Translations under genes and position numbers: made by a program
DNA from: an uncultured Clostridia bacterium
GTDB lineage: Bacteria; Bacillota; Clostridia; Christensenellales; Aristaeellaceae
Direction of reading: 5' to 3'
Assembly (NCBI GenBank): GCA_934670175.1
Contig: CAKUOX010000044.1
Location: 1-18,953, forward strand
DNA length: 18,953 bases
Shown: positions 14,213 through 18,953 of the stretch, in pieces
How the letters are laid out: every line of letters starts with the position of its first letter
Position numbering within the stretch: position 1 is the first letter of the stretch
Notes under the pieces: model-generated
What the model saw: the letters and a program-made list of their open reading frames with translations, nothing else
Databases searched by the model: none
What the model was told of the DNA's origin: nothing

Positions 14213-15721
14213 TTATACGGCACCTTCTTCCCCGCCCGCATCGGAAAGGATCAGCTGCATGATCTTTTCCTGCGTGGCTTCATCGTGTGAAAGCTCGCCC
14301 TTTTTGCGCCCGTCTGCGAGCACCATGATCCTGTCGCTCACGCCCAGAATCTCCGGCATTTCGCTGGAGATCATTAAAATGGCTTTGCCGCGCGCCTTGA
14401 GCTGATTGATCAGCTGATAGATCTCTTTTTTGGCACCCACGTCGATGCCGCGCGTAGGCTCGTCCAGAATGAGCACGTTCGGCTCGGTCATCAGTGCCTT
14501 GGACAGAACGACCTTCTGCTGGTTGCCGCCGGAAAGATTGCGCGCCTGCTGGTACATGGAAGGCGTTTTTATGTTGATTTTTTCGATATAATCTGCAACG
14601 ATCCGTTTTTCAGCCTTTTCATCCAGCGAAACGCCGCGGCGGATCTTGTCGAGCGAAGAGAGGGTGATGTTCTTGCCCACGTCCATGAGCATTACCAGCC
14701 CATTGCGCTTTCGGTCCTCAGTCATGTAGAAAAGGCCCTGACGGATGGCGTCGCTGGGGCTTTCGGCGCTGTACGGCTTTCCATTGAGCATGACCTTGCC
14801 GCACTCCCACGGAAACAGGCCGTATAGCGTCTTTGCAAGCTCCGTGCGCCCCGCGCCGACCAGACCGGCCACGCCCAGCACCTCGCCCGCATGCACTGTA
14901 AAGGAAATATCGCGGATGTATTCGTTGGAAAGACCTTCGACACGCAGCATCTCCGCACCGCGCGCGCAGCGCTCATAAGGAAAGCGGTCGTTGAGCGTGC
15001 GGCCGACCATCATGCCGATGAGGCTATCGATCTCCAGCTCGCTCACCGGCAGCTCGCGAATGAAAGCGCCGTCGCGCAGTATGGTCGCGCGGTCGCAGAT
15101 TTCAAACACTTCCTTGAGCCTGTGCGTGATGTAGACGAGCCCCTTGCCCTGGGCGCGCAGCTGGCGGATCACGGCGAAAAGGCTATCCACTTCGTCGTCC
15201 GGCAGCGCGTCGGTCGGCTCGTCCATAATGATGACCTGCGCGTCCAGCAGCAGCGCCTTGGCAATCTCCACCATCTGCTGCTGCGCGATGGAGAGGTTTT
15301 CGATCCGCTCCCTTGGATCCAGCGGCACGCGCACCATGGCCAGCAGCTCGCGGGTTCTTTCGATCATGGCGCGCGTGTCCAGCGCGCCGGAACGGCGCTT
15401 CATTTCTCTGCCCAGAAATACGTTTTCATAGATGCGCATTTTGGGGATCAGGTTCAATTCCTGGTGAATGATGGCGATGCCGTCTTCCTGCGCCTGTCGG
15501 GCATTGTGGTATACGACATCGCGTCCCTTGAACGAAATCGTGCCCGCGTCGCGCCTGTGCACGCCCGTGAGCACCTTCATCAGCGTGGATTTACCCGCGC
15601 CGTTTTCGCCCAGAAGCGCCATCACCTCGCCGCCGTAGACGTTCAGATCGACGCCCTTGAGCGCGCGCACGCCCGGAAAGCTCTTTTCGATTCCGGATAG
15701 CCTGAGGATGATCTCGCCCAT
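14213..15721 (-). CDS. rbsA: Ribose-type sugar ABC transporter ATPase (two ABC domains)
   Basis: A 502-residue fused double ABC ATPase that powers sugar import on the cytoplasmic face. Domain 1 has Walker A GENGAGKST (38-46), the RbsA-type signature LSIAQQQMVEIAKAL and Walker B VIIMDEPTDAL. Domain 2 has the degenerate Walker A GLVGAGRTELAKTL usual for this family, the signature LSGGNQQKVVLSKAL and Walker B LILDEPTRGIDVG. The length is normal. The start is ATG at 15721 with GGAGG only 4 nt upstream. First gene of the operon with the permease (directly adjacent) and the binding protein. A TTGACA-type promoter lies upstream. The exact sugar cannot be read from the ATPase. Confidence 0.96.
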   Translation of the reverse strand: MGEIILRLSGIEKSFPGVRALKGVDLNVYGGEVMALLGENGAGKSTLMKVLTGVHRRDAGTISFKGRDVVYHNARQAQEDGIAIIHQELNLIPKMRIYENVFLGREMKRRSGALDTRAMIERTRELLAMVRVPLDPRERIENLSIAQQQMVEIAKALLLDAQVIIMDEPTDALPDDEVDSLFAVIRQLRAQGKGLVYITHRLKEVFEICDRATILRDGAFIRELPVSELEIDSLIGMMVGRTLNDRFPYERCARGAEMLRVEGLSNEYIRDISFTVHAGEVLGVAGLVGAGRTELAKTLYGLFPWECGKVMLNGKPYSAESPSDAIRQGLFYMTEDRKRNGLVMLMDVGKNITLSSLDKIRRGVSLDEKAEKRIVADYIEKINIKTPSMYQQARNLSGGNQQKVVLSKALMTEPNVLILDEPTRGIDVGAKKEIYQLINQLKARGKAILMISSEMPEILGVSDRIMVLADGRKKGELSHDEATQEKIMQLILSDAGGEEGAV

Positions 15722-15730
15722 GCTGCCTCC

Positions 15731-15768
15731 ACACGGCCGAAAGATGTTATAATTAAAGTAGACCGTGT
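15731..15768 (-). promoter_or_regulatory. Leader inverted repeat next to the rbsA ribosome site
   Basis: ACACGG (15731-15736) and CCGTGT (15763-15768) are inverted copies 26 nt apart inside the predicted 55-nt leader. In the RNA the 3' arm touches the GGAGG of rbsA. It may be an operator or a small translation-control stem; 6 bp is short, so confidence is low. Confidence 0.35.
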
Positions 15769-15782
15769 TAATTTCTATCTAT

Positions 15783-15811
15783 ATCATACCAATATTTGAA
15801 TCAGATGTCAA
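15783..15811 (-). promoter_or_regulatory. Predicted promoter of the sugar ABC operon
   Basis: On the minus strand a perfect TTGACA (15811-15806) and TATGAT (15788-15783) are separated by 17 bp. Initiation near 15776 would give a leader of about 55 nt before the rbsA ATG. It is among the strongest promoters seen in the window. Confidence 0.8.
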
Positions 15812-15842
15812 TATAATATTCGTGCCTTATTGTACATAGAAT

Positions 15843-15881
15843 GCAAATCTGCAAATCGATTCCGTTTCTTAACATCGATTC
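15843..15881. repeat. Short direct repeats upstream of the sugar operon promoter
   Basis: ATCGATTC occurs at 15855-15862 and again at 15874-15881, 19 bp apart. A tandem GCAAATCT/GCAAATCG runs from 15843 to 15858. They lie about 35-70 bp upstream of the -35 element, where activator sites (for example AraC-family or response regulators) are often found. Function is inferred only from position. Confidence 0.4.
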
Positions 15882-15912
15882 TATTCGGCTTTGCTGCTGA
15901 TTTTTGCACTTT

Positions 15913-15947
15913 AAAAATGGGCGGCCGCCCTGCCGGACGACCGCCCA
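15913..15947 (-). terminator. Intrinsic terminator of the amino-acid binding protein gene
   Basis: On the minus strand TGGGCGG (15947-15941) pairs with CCGCCCA (15924-15918), followed at once by TTTTT (15917-15913). The GC-rich interior can extend the structure. It lies about 35 nt after the gene's stop and upstream of the sugar operon promoter, so the two units are separate. Confidence 0.85.
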
Positions 15948-15981
15948 CTACAATCATATTTCTATAATACTATTACTTCTT

Positions 15982-16731
15982 TTATTCTGCCGGAATGTAC
16001 TTATCGATAATTCCCTGCACCGTGCCGTCGGCGATCAGCGCCTCAAGCGCCTCATTAAACGACTGATAAATCGCGCTGTCCTTGGCAAAGCAGATGGCGT
16101 ATTCCTCGTAGGCGTAGGCCGTATCCAGAAGCTTCAGCCCCTCGTTATTCTTTACAAACGCCACAGCTACCTGGTCGTCGATGATCACGCAGTCGACCTT
16201 GCCTGCCAGCAGCGCCACAATGGCGTCGGGCGCCTTGTTAAAGCGCTGTACCGTGTGCTGAAGGGCATTGGCTTCAATGTCGTCGGTGATATACAGGTCG
16301 CCAGTGGTGCCGAGCTGCACACCGATGGTATAGGCGTTTTCCGGATTAAGCAGGTCATCCACCGCCTGGATAGCGCTGTTCTCGGGCACGATGATCGACT
16401 GTACTGCCGTGGTATACGGCGTAGAGAAATCGACGCTCTGCTTGCGCTCCTCGGTCACGGTAAAGCCGGACATGCCGAAATCTACCTTGCCGCTCACAAC
16501 CGCCGCGATGATCGAATCGAACTGCATATCCTGAATCTCGAGCTCATAGCCCAGCTTGTCGGCAACCGCCTGCGCGATTTCAACATCGATGCCCACGATC
16601 TCGCCGGTCGCATCGTCATAATACTCATAGGGCGCGAAATCGATGCTGGAACCCATTTTCAACGTTTCGCCCAGAGCCGCCGGCGCCAGCAGCGCCATCA
16701 TCAGTGCGATGCAAATCAGTGTCTTTTTCAT
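15982..16731 (-). CDS. Polar amino-acid ABC transporter substrate-binding protein (orphan)
   Basis: A 249-residue exported protein of the SBP_bac_3 family (HisJ/GlnH/ArtJ-like). The signal peptide covers residues 1-21 (AALG before Glu22), with no lipobox cysteine. Family features: the opening strand LKMGSSIDFAPYEYYDDATGEIVGIDVEIAQAVADKLG, the ligand loop FGMSGFTVTEERKQSVDFSTPY (Arg96 expected to hold the ligand carboxylate), a LGTTGDLYI loop and Asp185/Asp186 in VIIDDQVAV, expected near the amino group. The start was set to ATG 16731, with GGGAGGG 8 nt upstream. No permease or ATPase gene adjoins it, and it has its own promoter and terminator. Divergent from argF-carA, so a basic amino acid such as arginine or ornithine is an attractive but unproven ligand. 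Confidence 0.93.
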   Translation of the reverse strand: MKKTLICIALMMALLAPAALGETLKMGSSIDFAPYEYYDDATGEIVGIDVEIAQAVADKLGYELEIQDMQFDSIIAAVVSGKVDFGMSGFTVTEERKQSVDFSTPYTTAVQSIIVPENSAIQAVDDLLNPENAYTIGVQLGTTGDLYITDDIEANALQHTVQRFNKAPDAIVALLAGKVDCVIIDDQVAVAFVKNNEGLKLLDTAYAYEEYAICFAKDSAIYQSFNEALEALIADGTVQGIIDKYIPAE

Positions 16732-16758
16732 TCCTGGTTCCCTCCCGCTCATTTTTTA

Positions 16759-16772
16759 TTCAATCGCTTGAA
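16759..16772. promoter_or_regulatory. Palindrome TTCAA-N4-TTGAA at the binding-protein start site
   Basis: A perfect 5+5 inverted repeat (TTCAA TCGC TTGAA) sits just downstream of the predicted transcription start (about 16774) of the amino-acid binding protein gene. That is a place where a repressor would block initiation. The regulator is unknown. Confidence 0.4.
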
Positions 16773-16780
16773 TTGCGCAT

Positions 16781-16809
16781 ATATTATCACCGGCAGCAGT
16801 GGATGTCAA
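16781..16809 (-). promoter_or_regulatory. Predicted promoter of the amino-acid binding protein gene
   Basis: On the minus strand a perfect TTGACA (16809-16804) and TAATAT (16786-16781) are separated by 17 bp. The predicted leader is about 43 nt. Confidence 0.75.
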
Positions 16810-16826
16810 TCATTTTTTGTGTTAAT

Positions 16827-16862
16827 TATTCATGATATGCAGCATATTCAGCTGTTTATTCA
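16827..16862. repeat. TATTCA repeats in the argF / binding-protein intergenic region
   Basis: TATTCA occurs at 16827-16832, 16845-16850 and 16857-16862, all in the same orientation, with a fourth copy at 16757-16762. TATTCA is the complement of TGAATA, the half-site word of arginine-repressor (ArgR/AhrC) boxes. The classic inverted 18-bp box is not seen intact. Placed between the two divergent promoters. Confidence 0.4.
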
Positions 16863-16893
16863 GCATTTTACGCATATTTTTACATCCTGGGTA

Positions 16894-16922
16894 TTGAACA
16901 TTTATGCCCGCAGGTCTATAAT
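16894..16922 (+). promoter_or_regulatory. Predicted promoter of argF-carA
   Basis: TTGAAC (16894-16899) and a perfect TATAAT (16917-16922) are separated by 17 bp. Initiation near 16929 leaves about 34 nt to the argF ATG. Confidence 0.78.
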
Positions 16923-16962
16923 AATTGCAAATCACGACATAGGAAGCGGAGTTGATCTTTAC

Positions 16963-17943
16963 ATGAAAGGCAGAAGTTTTCTCAAGCTCCTGGATTATAC
17001 GCCCGAGGAGATCGTTCAGCTGCTGGATCTGGCGGCGGAGCTGAAATTCAAAAAGCAGCTCAACATGCCCCACGACGAGCTGAAGGGCAAAAATATCGCG
17101 CTGATATTTGAAAAAACGTCCACGCGCACGCGCTGCAGTTTCGAGGTTGCCGCACACGATCTTGGCATGCATGTGACCTACCTGGATCCCAGCGGATCAC
17201 AGATCGGTAAAAAGGAATCCATCGCCGATACGGCGCGCGTGCTCGGCCGTATCTACGACGGCATTGAATACCGCGGCTATGGTCAGGAAATCGTGGAGAC
17301 GCTGGCAAAATATGCGGGTGTGCCGGTGTGGAACGGCCTGACCAACGAATTCCACCCCACACAGATCCTTGCCGACTTTCTGACGCTGCGCGAGCGCTTC
17401 GCGCGCCTGAAGGGACTGAAGCTGGTGTACATGGGCGACGCGCGCTACAACATGGGCAATTCGCTGATGGTGGGCTGCGCAAAGCTGGGTATGCACTTCG
17501 TGGCCTGCGCGCCGGAAAAGTATTTCCCGAATCCCGAGCTGGTCAAGACCTGCCGCGCCATCGCCGGGGAGACGGGCGGCTCCGTCGCCTTTTCTACCGA
17601 TCCAGGCGAAGCCGTAAAGGGCGCGAATGCGATCTATACCGACGTTTGGGTCTCCATGGGCGAGCCGGACGCCGCGTGGGCGGAGCGCATTCACGACCTC
17701 ACGCCCTATCGGGTCGATTCCGACCTGATGCGCGCCGCGGGCCCCGGCTGCGTATTCATGCACTGCCTGCCCGCCTTCCACGATCTGAACACGACCATTG
17801 GCCGCGAGATTCACGCCAAATATGGCATTACCGAAATGGAGGTAACGGACGAGGTATTCGAATCGCCCGCCTCCATCGTATTTGAAGAGGCCGAAAACCG
17901 CATGCACACCATTAAAGCCGTGATGTATGCGACGCTGAAATGA
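16963..17943 (+). CDS. argF: Ornithine carbamoyltransferase
   Basis: A 326-residue cytosolic enzyme joining carbamoyl phosphate and ornithine to give citrulline. Carbamoyl-phosphate site: STRTR (53-57) in FEKTSTRTRCSFE and HPTQ (131-134). Ornithine side: DVWVSMGE (227-234) and HCLP (267-270). The sequence looks like the E. coli ArgF/ArcB group (LDPSGSQIGKKESIADTARVLGRIYDGIEYRGYGQ), a group that includes both biosynthetic and catabolic enzymes. The start was set to ATG 16963; the frame is open far upstream but that DNA is the promoter region. The likely GGAG is 11 nt before the ATG, rather far. carA follows after 29 nt, which favours a biosynthetic role; arcA/arcC are not seen. Confidence 0.96.
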   Translation: MKGRSFLKLLDYTPEEIVQLLDLAAELKFKKQLNMPHDELKGKNIALIFEKTSTRTRCSFEVAAHDLGMHVTYLDPSGSQIGKKESIADTARVLGRIYDGIEYRGYGQEIVETLAKYAGVPVWNGLTNEFHPTQILADFLTLRERFARLKGLKLVYMGDARYNMGNSLMVGCAKLGMHFVACAPEKYFPNPELVKTCRAIAGETGGSVAFSTDPGEAVKGANAIYTDVWVSMGEPDAAWAERIHDLTPYRVDSDLMRAAGPGCVFMHCLPAFHDLNTTIGREIHAKYGITEMEVTDEVFESPASIVFEEAENRMHTIKAVMYATLK

Positions 17944-17972
17944 TCCTGAAAAAAGCAGAAGGGGGCAAAACT

Positions 17973-18953
17973 ATGCCAAGGGCCTATCTGGTACTGGCAG
18001 ACGGCACTGTCTACGAGGGCGAGGGTTTGGGCGCGGACTGCGAGGCCGTCGGCGAGCTGGTATTCACCACAGGCATGGAGGGCTATCTGGAAACGCTCAC
18101 TGATCCGAGCTATGCCGGACAGATCGTCATGCAGACCTTCCCATTGATCGGCAATTACGGCGTGATCGAAGCTGATTTTGAGGGTGCATGCTGCGCGCGC
18201 GGCTATGTGGTGCGCGAATGGTGCGATACGCCCTCCAATTTCAGGTGTCAGGGCGCACTTAACGCATTTCTGAAATCGCGCGGCGTGCCCGGCCTCTGCG
18301 GCGTGGACACGCGCGCCATCACGCGCAGGATCCGCGAGCGGGGCGTGATCAACGCGATGATCTGCCGCGAAGTGCCCGCCGATCTCGACGCGCTGCGTCA
18401 ATACGCCGTACGCGGCGTGGTGGCGCGGGTCAGCTGTGTGCAGCCGGCGATATATCCGGCTGCGGATAAGGCGCTGTATCGCGTGGCGCTGCTGGACTAC
18501 GGCGCGAAGCGCAATATCGTCCGCGAATTGCAGAAGCGCGGCTGCGAAGTGACCGTGCTGCCTGCGAACACGCCCGCCGAGACCGTGCTCGAAATGCACC
18601 CGGACGGACTGATGCTCTCCAACGGCCCGGGCAACCCTGAGGAGAATACGATCTGCATCGCCCAGATCGCCGCGCTGCTGGGCAAGGTTCCGCTCTTTGG
18701 CATCTGCCTGGGACACCAGATGACGGCACTGGCGGCGGGCGGGCGCACCGAAAAGATGAAATATGGCCACCGCGGCGCGAATCAGCCGGTGAAGGAGGTC
18801 GGCGGCGCGCGCTGCTACATCACCAGCCAGAACCATGGCTATGCCGTGGTGAGCGACTCTGTCCGCGAGGGCAGGATCAGCTATTTGAACGCAAACGACG
18901 GCAGCTGCGAGGGCATCGACTATCCGGAGCTGAACGCCTTTACCGTGCAGTTC
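17973..18953 (+). CDS. carA: Carbamoyl-phosphate synthase small (glutaminase) subunit, 3' end cut
   Basis: The first 327 residues of CarA, which strips ammonia from glutamine and passes it to the large subunit CarB for carbamoyl-phosphate synthesis. The N-terminal CPSase_sm_chain domain (about 2-132) starts AYLVLADGTVYEGEG and contains FTTGMEGYLETLTDPSYAGQIV and GVDTRAITRRIR. The class-I glutaminase domain begins near 170 (VALLDYGAKRNIVREL), with SNGPGNP and the nucleophile Cys245 in GICLGHQ. The window ends at AFTVQF, just before the expected HPEA segment with the catalytic His and Glu, so about 25-35 residues are missing. Start is ATG 17973 with AGGGGG 7-8 nt upstream. It follows argF by 29 nt, supplying that enzyme's carbamoyl phosphate. 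carB probably lies beyond the window. Confidence 0.97.
   Translation, partial: MPRAYLVLADGTVYEGEGLGADCEAVGELVFTTGMEGYLETLTDPSYAGQIVMQTFPLIGNYGVIEADFEGACCARGYVVREWCDTPSNFRCQGALNAFLKSRGVPGLCGVDTRAITRRIRERGVINAMICREVPADLDALRQYAVRGVVARVSCVQPAIYPAADKALYRVALLDYGAKRNIVRELQKRGCEVTVLPANTPAETVLEMHPDGLMLSNGPGNPEENTICIAQIAALLGKVPLFGICLGHQMTALAAGGRTEKMKYGHRGANQPVKEVGGARCYITSQNHGYAVVSDSVREGRISYLNANDGSCEGIDYPELNAFTVQF

Noticed and set aside
15904..16962. Upstream extension of the argF frame to 679 residues
   Set aside because: It runs antisense through the amino-acid binding protein gene and the promoter region; argF homology begins at ATG 16963.
17811..18836. A 341-codon minus-strand open frame opposite argF/carA
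   Set aside because: Shadow of carA codon bias; no domain, no ribosome site, and carA is clearly coding on the plus strand.
1..18953. CRISPR array, tRNA, rRNA, insertion sequence, prophage or defence genes
   Set aside because: Looked for regular repeats, tRNA-like and transposase/recombinase sequences on both strands and saw none; all large genes are explained by metabolic or housekeeping families.

Overview
The window looks like a chromosomal piece of a GC-rich (roughly 58-60% by eye) anaerobic Firmicute, probably a gut Clostridia lineage; Christensenellales is my best guess, from the style of the signal peptides and gene families rather than any marker gene. Supporting signs are the lon-engB pair, a DUF1292 protein, a DUF896 (YnzC-like) protein, a Clostridium-type PssA/Psd pair, strong GGAGG ribosome sites, and housekeeping-type TTGNNN-N16/17-TATAAT promoters. 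No insertion sequence, phage gene, CRISPR array, rRNA or tRNA was seen, so this is mostly core metabolism with some unusual details.

Layout. (1) 1-1804 (+): the 3' part of a eukaryote-type glycogen branching enzyme, then a small GNAT acetyltransferase with its own promoter. A shared hairpin separates them from the convergent genes. (2) 1860-4825 (-): lon protease and the ribosome-assembly GTPase engB, coupled by an ATGA overlap. (3) 5125-5481 (-): a single acidic DUF1292 protein carrying an unusual four-cysteine cluster. (4) 5583-7800 (-): a tight operon of ECF sigma factor, zinc-type transmembrane anti-sigma factor, secreted SIMPL-domain protein and DUF896 protein. It ends in a hairpin that overlaps the DUF1292 promoter.

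(5) 7892-11694 (-): a five-gene lipid operon of PAP2-like membrane enzyme, YbhN/MprF-type membrane protein, phosphatidylserine synthase, phosphatidylserine decarboxylase and a YbaK-like deacylase. The last four genes are joined by overlapping stops and starts. Together pssA and psd would make phosphatidylethanolamine; the two membrane proteins are plausible lipid-head-group or lipid-translocation partners. (6) 11695-12000: no convincing gene, but a dense run of hairpins that may include the terminator of the next operon and an uncharacterised structured element.

(7) 12001-15721 (-): a ribose-type sugar ABC importer in the order ATPase, permease, binding protein, with a TTGACA-N17-TATGAT promoter. 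The permease has an extra membrane-anchored N-terminal region of about 100 residues. (8) 15982-16731 (-): a stand-alone polar amino-acid binding protein with its own promoter and terminator. It is divergent from (9) 16963-18953 (+): argF (ornithine carbamoyltransferase) and carA (carbamoyl-phosphate synthase small subunit, cut by the window end). The shared 231-bp intergenic region holds four same-orientation TATTCA repeats, half-site-like for ArgR, suggesting that arginine may coordinate both sides.

A cross-cutting observation: all three clearly secreted proteins, including both solute-binding proteins, have type-I signal peptides without a lipobox cysteine. That is unusual for a monoderm Firmicute.
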